Shown: positions 17,497-27,609, counted from the stretch's first letter. The stretch is DNA of 64,000 nt from Rossellomorea vietnamensis (GCF_001305855.1 NZ_LIXZ01000002.1:124001-188000), one strand, 5' to 3'. Notes: generated by a model not told the origin, from the letters alone. Made by a program: numbers and translations.

Positions 17497-19256
17497 TTAC
17501 TTCCCCCTTTACTCTTAGAATAGTCACGCTTACGCGGTGCAATCAGTGATGTATCTACATCTTCGTAATGGAATTCAGGAGTGTTCGTCGCGGCATAGTA
17601 TTTTGCCATCGTCGTTTTCAGGAATTCCTCATCGTTACGATCCGGGAAGTCAGGTTTGTAATGGGCTCCGCGGCTCTCGTTACGATTTAATGCACCGATT
17701 GTTATGACGCGGGCAAGCTGCAGCATATTCCACAATTGACGTGTGAATGTCGCCCCTTGGTTGCTCCATTTAGCCGTGTCATTGATATTGATATTTTGGT
17801 AACGTTCCATCAGTTCCTGAATCTTTTCATCCGTTTGTTGAAGCTTGTCATTATGACGTACAACCGTTACGTTATCCGTCATCCATTCCCCAAGCTCCTT
17901 ATGGATGACATAAGCATTCTCAGTACCATTCAGGGACATGATGTTGTTCCATTTTTCTTCTTCCTGTTTCACATAGCGGTCGAATAGTGAAGTTGGGACA
18001 GATTCTACTGTTTTCTCAAGTCCTTCAATATATTTAATCGCATTAGGACCCGCAACCATACCGCCGTAGATAGCGGATAGTAATGAGTTAGCCCCTAAGC
18101 GGTTACCACCGTGCTGAGAATAATCACATTCCCCTGCAGCGAATAAACCAGGAATATTCGTCATTTGATCATAATCGACCCATAGTCCACCCATTGAATA
18201 GTGAACGGCAGGGAAGATTTTCATTGGTACTTTACGCGGGTCATCTCCCATGAACTTCTCATAGATTTCAATGATTCCGCCAAGCTTGATATCAAGCTCT
18301 TTTGAATCTTTATGAGATAGATCGAGGTAAACCATGTTCTCGCCATTGATACCAAGCTTTTGGTTTACGCACACATCAAAGATTTCACGTGTTGCGATAT
18401 CACGGGGTACAAGGTTACCGTATGCAGGATACTTCTCCTCAAGGAAGTACCATGGCTTACCGTCTTTATACGTCCAGACACGTCCACCTTCACCACGTGC
18501 CGACTCACTCATAAGACGAAGCTTATCGTCACCAGGAATGGCTGTCGGGTGGATTTGGATGAACTCACCATTTGCATAATAAGCGCCTTGTTGATAAACA
18601 ATCGATGCGGCAGAACCTGTATTGATGACAGAGTTCGTAGATTTACCGAAGATGATCCCCGGTCCACCTGATGCCATGATCACGGCGTCTGCTGCAAATG
18701 ATTTGATTTCCATCGTTTGAAGGTTCTGGGCAACGATCCCTCTTGCCACACCTTCATCGTCAATGACGACTCCAAGGAATTCCCAGCCTTCGAACTTGCT
18801 TACTAACCCAGCCACTTCATGACGGCGTACCTGCTCGTCCAAAGCGTATAATAGCTGCTGACCAGTGGTCGCACCAGCGAAAGCGGTTCTGTGATGCTGC
18901 GTCCCACCGAAGCGACGGAAATCCAGTAACCCTTCAGGTGTACGATTAAACATGACACCCATACGATCCAGTAAGTGAATGATCCCGGGTGCTGCTTCTG
19001 TCATTGCTTTAACAGGCGGTTGATTCGCTAAGAAATCCCCACCATATACCGTATCATCGAAATGTTCCCAAGGAGAATCCCCTTCTCCCTTTGTATTAAC
19101 GGCTCCGTTAATTCCACCCTGTGCGCATACCGAGTGAGAACGCTTAACGGGTACCAGTGAGAATAAATCGACTTGCGTTCCTTTTTCTGCTGCTTTAATT
19201 GTGGCCATCAGGCCGGCTAAACCGCCACCGACAACGATGATTTTACCTTTACTCAT
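17493..19256 (-). CDS. sdhA: Succinate dehydrogenase flavoprotein subunit
   Basis: A 587-residue catalytic subunit oxidising succinate to fumarate. It has the dinucleotide fold VVGGGLAGLMA (residues 7-17) and the covalent-FAD segment SHSVCAQGGINGA. The active-site regions GGTQHHRTAFAGATTG and ESARGEGGRVW are present, as is HYSMGGLWVD. The length is normal for the Gram-positive menaquinone-linked enzyme. It lies between sdhC (71 bases upstream) and sdhB (overlapping by 4 bases). Confidence 0.97.
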   Translation of the reverse strand: MSKGKIIVVGGGLAGLMATIKAAEKGTQVDLFSLVPVKRSHSVCAQGGINGAVNTKGEGDSPWEHFDDTVYGGDFLANQPPVKAMTEAAPGIIHLLDRMGVMFNRTPEGLLDFRRFGGTQHHRTAFAGATTGQQLLYALDEQVRRHEVAGLVSKFEGWEFLGVVIDDEGVARGIVAQNLQTMEIKSFAADAVIMASGGPGIIFGKSTNSVINTGSAASIVYQQGAYYANGEFIQIHPTAIPGDDKLRLMSESARGEGGRVWTYKDGKPWYFLEEKYPAYGNLVPRDIATREIFDVCVNQKLGINGENMVYLDLSHKDSKELDIKLGGIIEIYEKFMGDDPRKVPMKIFPAVHYSMGGLWVDYDQMTNIPGLFAAGECDYSQHGGNRLGANSLLSAIYGGMVAGPNAIKYIEGLEKTVESVPTSLFDRYVKQEEEKWNNIMSLNGTENAYVIHKELGEWMTDNVTVVRHNDKLQQTDEKIQELMERYQNININDTAKWSNQGATFTRQLWNMLQLARVITIGALNRNESRGAHYKPDFPDRNDEEFLKTTMAKYYAATNTPEFHYEDVDTSLIAPRKRDYSKSKGGSK

Positions 19257-19327
19257 CGTGACTCACTCCTTTTCCTACCATACTTCGAGTGCACTTGCTT
19301 ATCTATCAGACTCGTATATTTTTCTGC

Positions 19328-19936
19328 TTATACGAAGGCAAAGATTGCACGCATACCGACAATCGATAACGCGACAAAAATCCCGATCGTAACATATGTA
19401 GCAATTAATTGAGAACGAGGTGTAACCGTAAGTCCCCAGCTAACGCAGAATGACCATAACCCATTTGCAAAGTGGAAAATCGTTGAAAGAACACCTAGCA
19501 CGTAAAATCCTAACATAAACGGATTGGATAAAATGTTCTCCATCATCTGGAAGTTCACTTCAGCTCCGAACGCCGCAGCGACTCTTGTTTCCCAAATATG
19601 CCATGTAACGAATATAAATGTGATCACTCCGGAAACGCGTTGAAGTAAAAACATCCAGTTACGGAAATAACCAAACCTGCTTGCATTATTCTTGGAAGTG
19701 AATGCAATGTAAATTCCGTAAATTGCATGGAAATACAATGGAAGGAAGATGATAAAGATTTCAAGGAAATAACGGAAAGGAAGACTTTCCATAAAATGTG
19801 CCGCCTGGTTAAATGATTCTTCCCCACCAGTGGCAAAATGGTTCACGACTAAATGTTGTGTTAAAAATAATCCAACTGGAATAACACCTAGCAATGAATG
19901 AAGCCTGCGATAATTAAATTCTCGATTTCCAGCCAT
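19328..19936 (-). CDS. sdhC: Succinate dehydrogenase cytochrome b558 membrane subunit
   Basis: A 202-residue membrane anchor with five predicted transmembrane helices. Histidines suitable as axial haem ligands lie in RRLHSLLG, FLTQHLVVNHF, YFHAIYG and VTWHIWE. It binds two b haems and passes electrons to menaquinone, the diheme type of Bacillus. It lacks a separate SdhD subunit, as expected. The start has AAGGGGGG and 6 bases before ATG. It is the first gene of the operon; the AT-rich upstream region should hold the promoter. Confidence 0.95.
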   Translation of the reverse strand: MAGNREFNYRRLHSLLGVIPVGLFLTQHLVVNHFATGGEESFNQAAHFMESLPFRYFLEIFIIFLPLYFHAIYGIYIAFTSKNNASRFGYFRNWMFLLQRVSGVITFIFVTWHIWETRVAAAFGAEVNFQMMENILSNPFMLGFYVLGVLSTIFHFANGLWSFCVSWGLTVTPRSQLIATYVTIGIFVALSIVGMRAIFAFV

Positions 19937-20287
19937 GATTTACCCCCCTTAATGATAAAATATGAATTCGTTTTCTAATGTCTTTCACGGATGATTAGAC
20001 AACGATACATATTTTATATTGTAACAATAATGTGACATGTTCATTTTACTCCCAAGGAGTGGAAGCGTCAAGAAAACGTATACATAAATTCGACAATATC
20101 GCAAAAATATTTTCAATAGATCAACAACGGAAAACATGAGGTTTTGCCCGGTTAAATGTTCGAAAATTCTAATAAATAATCAATAAATATTATAGCACCA
20201 AAATATCCCAAGGTCATTTTTTCAAGGTATGGGATGATAATTACCTCTTTCATGTATATAATAGTTTTATAGAAAGAGGGGATTTAC
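19937..20287. other. Divergent sdhC/yslB intergenic region
   Basis: A 351-bp AT-rich gap between divergent genes. A TATAAT lies at 20257-20262 on the plus strand, about 25 bases before the yslB start. On the minus strand several TATAAA/TAAAAT sequences could be the sdhC -10 box, but none has a clear -35 partner. A TGGAAGCG half-site resembles a catabolite element only on one side. Confidence 0.4.
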
Positions 20288-20725
20288 TTGGAACAGAAAA
20301 GAGAAGAAACACATCAGCCGTCCGTTCCAATCTTCGGATACGAAATGTTACGCGACATCTTGATTCCAGACATACTAGGGAAGCACACCCCCGATATCCT
20401 ATACTGGGGAGGAAAGCAGCTCGCGAGGAAATTCCCCCTTCAGTCAATGGAAGAAATATCTTCCTTTTTCAATGAAGCAGGATGGGGCACCCTTACACTT
20501 CTGGAACAAAAGAGAAATGAGATGACATTTGAATTGAACGGACCTGTGATCGAACGGCGTCTGTCTCTGAAAACAGATGTGAACTTCAAACTGGAAACGG
20601 GCTTTATTGCCGAACAAGTTCAGCTTCAAAGAAAATGTGTGGCAGAAGCTGCTGACGAATTACATAAACGGAGTCAATCGGTCAAAGTGGTTGTAAGATG
20701 GGACGACAAAGACCGGATTGAGTAG
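20288..20725 (+). CDS. yslB: DUF2507-family protein, YslB-like
   Basis: A 145-residue protein and one of the few plus-strand genes here. The N-terminal part contains YEMLRDILIPDILGKHTPDILYWGGKQLARKFP, which matches the conserved start of the DUF2507/V4R-related fold. Conserved glycine and aromatic positions suggest a small ligand- or protein-binding domain, but no catalytic residues are evident. The function is unknown. Translation starts at TTG (20288-20290) with GAGGGG 7 bases upstream. Synteny with sdhC and lysC matches B. subtilis yslB. Confidence 0.85.
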   Translation: MEQKREETHQPSVPIFGYEMLRDILIPDILGKHTPDILYWGGKQLARKFPLQSMEEISSFFNEAGWGTLTLLEQKRNEMTFELNGPVIERRLSLKTDVNFKLETGFIAEQVQLQRKCVAEAADELHKRSQSVKVVVRWDDKDRIE

Positions 20726-20788
20726 TCAAGCTCCAAGTAAAGGATTGCCCTGAATATTTTAGGGCAAACCTTTACTATGTTGTTGATC

Positions 20789-21292
20789 CTACAGGGTGAT
20801 TTCTTCCATCTTCACTGCATCCAGGTGAAAGGCCGTATGTAAGACCCCTGCTGCCTTTTGCATATTCTCCCCATCCACTACTGTAGACACTTTAATTTCA
20901 GAAGTGCTGACCATTTTCACCACAATATCATTTTGAGCCAGTACTTCAAACATTTCCGCAGCCACACCCGGGTTTGAAATCATACCCGAGCCGACGATGG
21001 AGACTTTCGCAAGCCCGCTCTCATGCTCGACATGGGTGAAATTCAACCATTCTTTATTTCGTTCAAGAACTGCGAGGGTTTCATCGAGATCGTGTTCCTT
21101 GATCGAGAAAGATAGATTGGTCGTATTCTGATCCGTCTGGGTCTGAATGATGATATCAACGTTCAAATGATTCTCCGCCAACGTAGTGAACACAGATGAT
21201 AGGCCCGTTAAAGCATTTCCCAGTCCAAATACAGTGACGCGTGTAATTTCATTCTCAAAGGCTACTCCTCTTACAATTAAGTTTTGTTCCAT
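20789..21292 (-). CDS. lysC: Aspartokinase II beta subunit from an internal in-frame start
   Basis: B. subtilis aspartokinase II is an alpha2-beta2 enzyme whose beta chain is translated from inside lysC (established knowledge). Here the same place has ATG at 21290-21292 (protein MEQNLIVRGVAF) with the strong site GAGGAGG 8 bases upstream. The product would be 167 residues and contain only the two regulatory ACT domains. The ribosome site inside the coding region is the direct evidence; use of the start is inferred from the homologue. Confidence 0.8.
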   Translation of the reverse strand: MEQNLIVRGVAFENEITRVTVFGLGNALTGLSSVFTTLAENHLNVDIIIQTQTDQNTTNLSFSIKEHDLDETLAVLERNKEWLNFTHVEHESGLAKVSIVGSGMISNPGVAAEMFEVLAQNDIVVKMVSTSEIKVSTVVDGENMQKAAGVLHTAFHLDAVKMEEITL

Positions 21293-22027
21293 GCTTGCTT
21301 CCTCCTCAATATACGTTCCTTCCACTCTTTCAATGCTGGATCTGACTTCTAAAGGAATTTGATAATTCTTGGCAAACTCCACCGCCCTTGGATGCAGGAC
21401 CCCGGCCCCGAGGTTAGCAAGTTCAAGCATTTCATCGTAGGAAATCGACGGTAACTTCCTTGCTCCTTTTATATAGCGGGGGTCTGTCGTGTAAACCCCG
21501 TCTACGTCTGTATAGATGTCACAGCGTTCCGCTTTCAGGGCGGCTGCAATCGCAACAGCCGTCGTATCTGACCCTCCGCGGCCGAGTGTGGTGATTTCCC
21601 CCGAATTTGTCATGCCCTGGAATCCCGCCACGATGACCACTCTTCCCTCCTGAAGGTGAGCCGCCATTTTATCGGTATGAATATTAGTGATCCTTGCATT
21701 GCTATGGACAGATTCCGTTTCGATGCCTGCCTGCCAGCCCGTGAATGAAATGGCATCATGCCCCGATTGGATAAGGGCCATTGTCAGGAGTGAAATGGTC
21801 ACCTGTTCCCCGGTTGAGAGCAGCATATCCATTTCTCTTTTGCTCGGTTGAGACGTGATCTCCCTTGCAAGACCAACCAGTGTATCCGTCGTTTTCCCCA
21901 TGGCCGATACGACGACGACCACATCATTCCCTCTTTCTTTCTCTTCAATGATCCTTGACGCAACATTTTGAATTCTTTCCACTGACCCTACTGAAGTCCC
22001 ACCGAATTTTTGAACAATAATACTCAC
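20789..22027 (-). CDS. lysC: Aspartokinase II, lysine-sensitive (alpha subunit)
   Basis: A 412-residue kinase phosphorylating aspartate, the first step to diaminopimelate, lysine, threonine and methionine. The kinase domain has IVQKFGGTS (residues 4-12), TTLGRGGSDTTAVA and the DIYTDVDGVYTTDPR segment. Two ACT domains in the C-terminal third (from about 260) provide feedback control. The start is GTG at 22025-22027 with GAGGGAG upstream; the longer frame to 22090 lacks family similarity. A lysine riboswitch and a sigma-A promoter precede it. An internal start makes the beta subunit. Confidence 0.95.
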   Translation of the reverse strand: MSIIVQKFGGTSVGSVERIQNVASRIIEEKERGNDVVVVVSAMGKTTDTLVGLAREITSQPSKREMDMLLSTGEQVTISLLTMALIQSGHDAISFTGWQAGIETESVHSNARITNIHTDKMAAHLQEGRVVIVAGFQGMTNSGEITTLGRGGSDTTAVAIAAALKAERCDIYTDVDGVYTTDPRYIKGARKLPSISYDEMLELANLGAGVLHPRAVEFAKNYQIPLEVRSSIERVEGTYIEEEASMEQNLIVRGVAFENEITRVTVFGLGNALTGLSSVFTTLAENHLNVDIIIQTQTDQNTTNLSFSIKEHDLDETLAVLERNKEWLNFTHVEHESGLAKVSIVGSGMISNPGVAAEMFEVLAQNDIVVKMVSTSEIKVSTVVDGENMQKAAGVLHTAFHLDAVKMEEITL

Positions 22028-22140
22028 GACTTCTCCCTCTTTCTGAGCGTCGCCGCTCTTTTTGATGATGAAGAGTACAATCACAATCATCCTAAACGTT
22101 CATAGGACAGGATCTTTATGACAAAATCCTGCGCTGATAA

Positions 22141-22390
22141 TAAAAAAAGCAATGAGAATAATATCTCATTGCTTTATGAACATACAGCAGAACATACAAA
22201 TAGGTTCATCGGCATTGTGAGATAGCTCTCCAAGATTGAATCATCTTGACAATCCTGCATTTCTTAAACGCAGGACCAGCGGATATAGCATGAGACTATA
22301 ACCACTTCGGCGATTCTCCCCTTTCCAGGCATGTCAATGGAGCCCATACTCCTCTTTACCTGTACTCTTGAAGTTCGCACCTCTATCACC
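22141..22390 (-). ncRNA. Lysine riboswitch (L box) with terminator
   Basis: The minus-strand leader has the L-box hallmarks: AGAGGTGCGAAC near the 5' end, GGGCTCCATTGA, AAGGGGAGAATCGCCGAAG, and GGAGAGCTATC closing P1 (GATAG 22383-22387 with CTATC 22221-22225). An intrinsic terminator with stem AAGCAATGAGA and TCTCATTGCTT plus a T run follows (about 22142-22175). High lysine should favour the terminator and lower lysC expression (known mechanism). Confidence 0.95.
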
Positions 22391-22424
22391 ACTTAAAAAG
22401 TGATAATGTTATAAATTTCTGTTT

Positions 22425-22453
22425 ATTATAGCACATAAAAAATTGTGATTCAA
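22425..22453 (-). promoter_or_regulatory. Sigma-A promoter of lysC
   Basis: -35 TTGAAT (22448-22453), 17-base spacer, -10 TATAAT (22425-22430). It lies about 35 bases upstream of the riboswitch P1 stem. Confidence 0.8.
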
Positions 22454-22493
22454 TGCACAATTTTCAATTAAATTGACTAATTTCATTCAGCTG

Positions 22494-24263
22494 CTATTTC
22501 AATTTCTCCACCAATTCCTTCGCCACGGCTTCAGGCATTCCTATTTCGATGAATTCCTCCACACTGGCTTCTTTCATCTTTTTCATGGAACCAAAGTGCT
22601 TAAGAAGTTGTTTCTTCCGTTTTGGTCCGATGCCGTCGATGTCGTCGAGGATGGATTGGAAGGCGCTTTTGCCTCTTAATTGACGGTGGAAGGTGATGGC
22701 GAACCGGTGAACTTCATCCTGGATCCGCTGCAGGAGATAAAATTCCTGGCTGCGCTTTTCAAGGGGGACGATTTGCAGCGGGTTTCCGTACAACAGCTCC
22801 GACGTCTGGTGCTTGTCGTCTTTCGCAAGTCCTCCAATCGGGATGTCGAGACCCAATTCATTCTCGATTACATCCCTTGCCGCTTCGATCTGACCTTTTC
22901 CTCCATCGATGATGATGAGGTCCGGTAAAGGAAGTCCGTCTTTCAACACTCTCGTATATCTCCTCCGGACAACCTCCCTCATGGAATCATAATCATCCGG
23001 TCCCTTCACGGTCTTGATCTTGTACTTTCGGTATTCTTTCTTGGCAGGTTTCCCGTCTAAGAAGACGATCATCGCCGATACGGGATCACTTCCTTGAATA
23101 TTTGAGTTATCAAAGGCTTCAATCCGGAAAGGCGTATAAATGCCCATATGATCCCCGAGGCGTTCAATGGCTTTAATCGTCCGGTCTTCGTCTCTCTCGA
23201 TCAGGGCGAATTTTTCCCCGAGTGCCTGCTTGGCATTTTTCTCGGCAAGCTTCACAAGCTCTTTCTTCTTCCCACGTTTCGGCTGGGTCATTTTTACCTC
23301 GAGAAGTTTTTCTGCGAGATCGATATCAATCTCTTCAGGCAAAAAGATCTCCTTCGGCTTAAAATGGTTGGACTTTGAGTAGAACTGACCTAAGAATGTC
23401 AGGAACTCATCTTCAGGTTCATTATAAAGAGGGAACAAAGACACATCCCGCTCAATGAGTTTCCCCTGCCGGACGAAGAATACCTGGACACACATCCAGC
23501 CCTTATCAACGGAATATCCGAACACATCACGGTCGGTGAAGTCGGTCATCGTCATCTTCTGTTTTTCCATGGTCGCTTCGATATGGAGAATCTGATCGCG
23601 GAACTCCTTCGCTCTTTCAAATTCCAGATTTTCCGCGGCTTCATTCATTTTCACCGTAAGCTGGTTCTTGATTTCCTTGTATCCACCGTTCAAGAATCTG
23701 GCTATCTGATCTGTCATGTCACGGTACGTGTCTTTGCTCACTTCTTTAATACAGGGAGCGAGACATTGGCCCATATGATAGTAAAGGCAGGCACGGTCGG
23801 GAAGCGTCGAGCATTTCCGTAAAGGATACAAGCGGTCGAGAAGTTTTTTCGTTTCATTTGCCGCTCCGACATTTGGGTAAGGGCCGAAATACTTCCCCTT
23901 TCCCCGCTGGACCTTCCTTGTCGTAATGAGCCTCGGGTGCCGTTCATTCGTTAACTTAATGAACGGATAGCTTTTATCATCCTTTAACATGACATTGTAT
24001 TTAGGGTCATACTTTTTGATCAGATTCATTTCAAGGACAAGAGCCTCAAGGTCAGATGACGTCATGATGTACTCGAAGTCCTCGATCTCCCCTACCAGCC
24101 GCTGGGTTTTCGCATCATGGGAGCCTGTGAAATACGAACGCACCCGATTTTTCAATACTTTGGCCTTTCCCACATAGATGATCGTTCCCTGCCTGTCCTT
24201 CATTAGATAACAACCCGGTTGGTCAGGCAGCAGCGCTAATTTATTCGTGATATTCTGATTCAT
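22494..24263 (-). CDS. uvrC: Excinuclease ABC subunit C
   Basis: A 589-residue endonuclease subunit of nucleotide-excision repair that makes the 3' and 5' incisions. The N-terminal GIY-YIG domain is seen in [26 protein letters not shown] (residues 14-40). The UVR UvrB-contact motif lies at about 195-230 ([17 protein letters not shown]). The RNase H-like domain has [10 protein letters not shown], and helix-hairpin-helix elements close the C-terminus ([17 protein letters not shown]). The start ATG at 24261-24263 overlaps the stop of the upstream membrane gene by four bases, with GGAGGAGG before it, so uvrC appears coupled to an accessory gene. In B. subtilis, trxA is the upstream neighbour. Confidence 0.96.
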   Translation of the reverse strand: MNQNITNKLALLPDQPGCYLMKDRQGTIIYVGKAKVLKNRVRSYFTGSHDAKTQRLVGEIEDFEYIMTSSDLEALVLEMNLIKKYDPKYNVMLKDDKSYPFIKLTNERHPRLITTRKVQRGKGKYFGPYPNVGAANETKKLLDRLYPLRKCSTLPDRACLYYHMGQCLAPCIKEVSKDTYRDMTDQIARFLNGGYKEIKNQLTVKMNEAAENLEFERAKEFRDQILHIEATMEKQKMTMTDFTDRDVFGYSVDKGWMCVQVFFVRQGKLIERDVSLFPLYNEPEDEFLTFLGQFYSKSNHFKPKEIFLPEEIDIDLAEKLLEVKMTQPKRGKKKELVKLAEKNAKQALGEKFALIERDEDRTIKAIERLGDHMGIYTPFRIEAFDNSNIQGSDPVSAMIVFLDGKPAKKEYRKYKIKTVKGPDDYDSMREVVRRRYTRVLKDGLPLPDLIIIDGGKGQIEAARDVIENELGLDIPIGGLAKDDKHQTSELLYGNPLQIVPLEKRSQEFYLLQRIQDEVHRFAITFHRQLRGKSAFQSILDDIDGIGPKRKKQLLKHFGSMKKMKEASVEEFIEIGMPEAVAKELVEKLK

Positions 24264-25741
24264 CCATCTTCCTCCTCCCTCTGTTTCTCCCATTTATATA
24301 GTGTCAGGTCGTGGTAGATCGGGTCGATGAGCTCACTCGAATGAAAATGCTTCTCGACTTTAATGAACGCGTCCACCGGAACTCCCTGTTTTTTAAACCC
24401 TTCGACGACTTTATCCGTCAGATAAATATCCCGTTCAGGGTAATATCCTGCGTCATTGGTAAATACTTTGTACGTCTGTACTTTCTTATGAATAAAAGGA
24501 GCGTCAAGATACTCGAGTACCCTGGACTCTTCCCATGTATATACGACGAGAGGCTTTTCTTCCTCTTCACTTTCTAAATAATCGGCCATTTGATAAACAG
24601 CCGGAATGTCCGATGCATGTTTATATAATAACGTACTTGTATGGTAAACCTGAAGCAGAAGGAATGAGAGGACAAGAATGGAACCTGTCCGGGTAAGTCG
24701 TTGTGAAAGCATCCTGCCCGCTGCAAGGAACAAAGCGATCCCAATTAACGGCAGAGCATGACGGGGCTTCATCACATTCTGGGCAAATAGAGCCCAAAGA
24801 AAATAACTGCCCAGAATCATCAGCATCAGGCTTGTCATATAACGATTCCCGTTTGAGCCCTTCCTTCCTGCAGCAGCCAAACCGACAAGCAGAAGGATGA
24901 GAAGGGGAAGGGACTCACCGACAGCCCCAACCCAAATCGTGTTTACAAAGATCAGTTTCACGACTCTGTCCCAGAGGCTGAGATCCGAGGCACCGATCGT
25001 TCCCCCCCATTCCTGGAAATGTCCGTTCGTGAAGGAGAGGGCCAATCGGAGGAAACTTTCATATCCCCCTTCTGATATGCTGATCCCCGATACCCAGAGG
25101 AGCTGAAACAGGATCGCAATGAGCAGGTAAACGAAGGTATCCAGGAATGTCACCATGCCACCCTTCCACTTTCTGTACAGGACAATCAGGATGCCTATTC
25201 CGAGGACCAGATAAGATAATCTGATTCCAAGAAGCAGGCTGAATAGAAACAGGGGGAGGATGAGGAAACCGTTATGGGGTTTCTCATCGCTCAGGACTAA
25301 ACTCCATATGTACCACCACATCATCCCGACTGCTGCTCCCTCGGACATCGGCTGATTCACCATCAGGATCGTAAAGCTGCTCGTATAAACCATCGCAGTC
25401 GCCATCACGGCATAAGTCGGACGCACGATTCGTTTCATTAACAGAAAAAGAGGGATGATGGCACTCCCATACACGATGATATTAAAAAGTGTCAGGGCCT
25501 GGACGGGGTCCCCCACCACCAGATGAAGGAGTTTCCCGCCCAAAATGAAATAAGGATACCCTGGAAAATGGGGCTGCATCTGATACATATCAAAATGCAG
25601 GACCGCCAGTGCAAAATCCACCATATCCCAGGTAGCCGCGTAGGATGGGATCCATATCATCTGAAGGATAAAAACAGCCATCACGGCAAATGCCCCTGCC
25701 ACATTCGACCAACTCATAAACTCCCCACTCTTCAATCTCAA
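24260..25741 (-). CDS. Multi-span membrane protein, glycosyltransferase family 39-like
   Basis: About 490 residues with some eleven hydrophobic helices, followed by a soluble C-terminal part of about 110 residues. After the first helix, [20 protein letters not shown] places acidic residues at the start of the first external loop, where the GT-C enzymes (ArnT/PMT type) carry their catalytic Asp/Glu. This suggests transfer of a sugar from a polyprenyl phosphate donor on the outer face, but the match is by layout only. Start choice: TTG at 25739-25741 has GAGGGTG six bases upstream. ATG at 25717 and an upstream ATG at 25756 are alternatives. The last codons overlap uvrC. It lies at the left end of the accessory block. 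Confidence 0.6.
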   Translation of the reverse strand: MRLKSGEFMSWSNVAGAFAVMAVFILQMIWIPSYAATWDMVDFALAVLHFDMYQMQPHFPGYPYFILGGKLLHLVVGDPVQALTLFNIIVYGSAIIPLFLLMKRIVRPTYAVMATAMVYTSSFTILMVNQPMSEGAAVGMMWWYIWSLVLSDEKPHNGFLILPLFLFSLLLGIRLSYLVLGIGILIVLYRKWKGGMVTFLDTFVYLLIAILFQLLWVSGISISEGGYESFLRLALSFTNGHFQEWGGTIGASDLSLWDRVVKLIFVNTIWVGAVGESLPLLILLLVGLAAAGRKGSNGNRYMTSLMLMILGSYFLWALFAQNVMKPRHALPLIGIALFLAAGRMLSQRLTRTGSILVLSFLLLQVYHTSTLLYKHASDIPAVYQMADYLESEEEEKPLVVYTWEESRVLEYLDAPFIHKKVQTYKVFTNDAGYYPERDIYLTDKVVEGFKKQGVPVDAFIKVEKHFHSSELIDPIYHDLTLYKWEKQREEEDG

Positions 25742-25874
25742 CGACTTCACCCTCATACTTTGTTAGACTTTCAACCATTAAAAAAGTACCAAACATACAT
25801 TCCTTTAAAGAGTGTACACCTTTCGAAAAGGCTGTTCAATCTTTAAGGGCAATGAGGTTTGGTACTGATACAAT

Positions 25875-26795
25875 TTATTTAGCTTGCGGACTCAAATCCT
25901 TCATTTCGGATTTAACCTCTTCCTTTGCTTTCACACTCTCCCGCTTCGGTGAAGTGAGGAAGTAAATCGCTACGAAATAACCGATATACGAAATCACTTC
26001 TTCAATGGACGGCATGGAAGAGTATCCGAACAACGCTTTAAGGAAAATGCCGACATCACCGGATAGCAATGGGGCGGTTCCCGTATCACGGAGGAAATGG
26101 GCGTAATCGATCGGATGCTCAGGCAGTAACCAGGTCAGATCGTAAAGATGTGGAATCACGCTGCCGATCAGCCCTATATCCTGCATCATGGAAATCGCCT
26201 GTACAAGAAGTCCTGCAGAAATAAGGATGATGAATGCGCCGGTCACTTTAAAGAAGCTCTTCAATGAAATTCTCATTGTGCCTTTAAAGAAGAAGTAAGC
26301 TACGACACAACCGATGACGACTCCCGTAATCGCTCCCCAGCCCTGCATGGCCGCTCCGATATCTCCACCTGTAATGGCGGCGAAGAAGAATACAGTCTCC
26401 ACACCTTCGCGGAGAACAACGAGGAACGAGTGGATCACCATCCCGACAATATTACCTGTCGAAATAAAATGCTTCATTTTCCCTTCCATGTTTCCTTTAA
26501 GGTCACGGCTGTGCTTCGCCATCCAGAAGACCATCTGGGTAAGAAGGACGGAGGAGACCAGCATGATGCCGATCTTCAGATACATCTCGCTTCCCATGGC
26601 GGCAAATCCCGTAAAGACGACCTGAAAGAGCATCGCTACGCCGACACTGGCGATTATCGCTAATCCGGCTCCCAGCCAGACAAACTTCGTAAATCGGCCA
26701 TGATTCGTTTTCTTTAAATAGGTAGTGATGATCCCGATGATCAGTAACGCTTCCAGGACTTCACGAAAGGTAATCAGTAAAGCTTGTAATTCCAC
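25875..26795 (-). CDS. efeU: Iron permease, FTR1/EfeU family (membrane half)
   Basis: A 306-residue high-affinity iron permease with seven predicted helices. The two family R-E-x-x-E motifs are REVLE (11-15, first helix) and REGVE (129-133), needed for ferric iron transfer in yeast Ftr1 and E. coli EfeU. The start is GTG at 26793-26795 behind AAGGGGG. In B. subtilis YwbL, an extracytoplasmic domain is fused in front of this permease. Here the likely counterpart is the separate gene directly upstream (43 bases away). A perfect Fur box precedes that pair. No EfeB-like peroxidase gene is nearby. Confidence 0.88.
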   Translation of the reverse strand: MELQALLITFREVLEALLIIGIITTYLKKTNHGRFTKFVWLGAGLAIIASVGVAMLFQVVFTGFAAMGSEMYLKIGIMLVSSVLLTQMVFWMAKHSRDLKGNMEGKMKHFISTGNIVGMVIHSFLVVLREGVETVFFFAAITGGDIGAAMQGWGAITGVVIGCVVAYFFFKGTMRISLKSFFKVTGAFIILISAGLLVQAISMMQDIGLIGSVIPHLYDLTWLLPEHPIDYAHFLRDTGTAPLLSGDVGIFLKALFGYSSMPSIEEVISYIGYFVAIYFLTSPKRESVKAKEEVKSEMKDLSPQAK

Positions 26796-26838
26796 ATTAG
26801 TTCCCCCTTACTTGCTTAAAGACTTTTCTGTAGTGACC

Positions 26839-27588
26839 TTATTTACGTTTTCTGACGGCATACACAATCGCTGCAGCAAGAACCCCCACGATAATGATGA
26901 TGGGTAACCAGTTCTTCAGGTTTGAAATATCCGTCCACTCCTGTTTCCCGCTTGATTCCTCAGTGGCACTTTCAGAAAAATGTCCCACTTCAAGACTTTT
27001 AATGTCGAATTCTTTTTGCAGCGAATCCACTATGAATGTTTTACTTTCTTTAAACGCGTCCTGATTGGATTTCTTTGTCCCGACTCCGAACAATCCCGGG
27101 TTCCCGAGGGATTCCAACGCCTGATCGAATTCAGTCCTGATCTTTTGATCCAATTCAGGATTTTCCCCTTCTACTTTCGGGGATAACGTTTTATATGTAG
27201 CAAATCCTTTTGCGAGCAATCGCTTACTCGTATCATATTCCGAGAAGTTTTTATCAATGCTTTCAAGTCTTCTGGCAATATTGAGGACAAGGAGTTCATC
27301 CAGGTTTTCAATTGCCTCTTGTTTTTCTTTATTATCAAGGTTCTGAAGGATGACCTTGGAAGGTTCTTCACCCATATGCTGGTCCACTTCTTCTTGAACT
27401 GTTTCATAAATCTTTTTGGACTCTGAATAATTCGGAGGGTCTTCATCAAGCTTGATCATGATTTCTTTATACGCTTCTGCTATTTTCTCCTCACTCGGGT
27501 CGCCGTATGAATAGGCGGATGCCTGTGAAGACAGCATGATGTTTCCTAATAAAAACAATAGTACGGTGGTTATGAACGATTTTTTCAT
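26839..27588 (-). CDS. Extracytoplasmic partner of the FTR1 permease, membrane-anchored
   Basis: A 249-residue protein with signal peptide (MKKSFITTVLLFLLGNIMLS, cleavage near ASA-YS), a helical extracytoplasmic region of about 190 residues, and a C-terminal helix WLPIIIIVGVLAAAIVYAV ending in RKRK, so it stays anchored with a short cytoplasmic tail. The helical acidic region resembles the N-terminal domain of fused FTR1 proteins such as YwbL (judged by layout and spacing, not alignment). Translation starts at ATG 27586-27588 behind GGAGGG. A perfect Fur box lies 24 bases upstream. It is co-transcribed with the permease gene. Confidence 0.7.
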   Translation of the reverse strand: MKKSFITTVLLFLLGNIMLSSQASAYSYGDPSEEKIAEAYKEIMIKLDEDPPNYSESKKIYETVQEEVDQHMGEEPSKVILQNLDNKEKQEAIENLDELLVLNIARRLESIDKNFSEYDTSKRLLAKGFATYKTLSPKVEGENPELDQKIRTEFDQALESLGNPGLFGVGTKKSNQDAFKESKTFIVDSLQKEFDIKSLEVGHFSESATEESSGKQEWTDISNLKNWLPIIIIVGVLAAAIVYAVRKRK

Positions 27589-27609
27589 GTATGATTCCCT
27601 CCTGTTTTC

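Noticed and set aside
20060-20090. TGGAAGCG as a possible catabolite-response element upstream of sdhC
   Set aside because: Only the left half matches the consensus; the right half has no match.
24703-25106. Two plus-strand frames opposite the membrane glycosyltransferase-like gene
   Set aside because: They are shadows of the codon pattern of the real minus-strand gene and encode low-complexity basic peptides.
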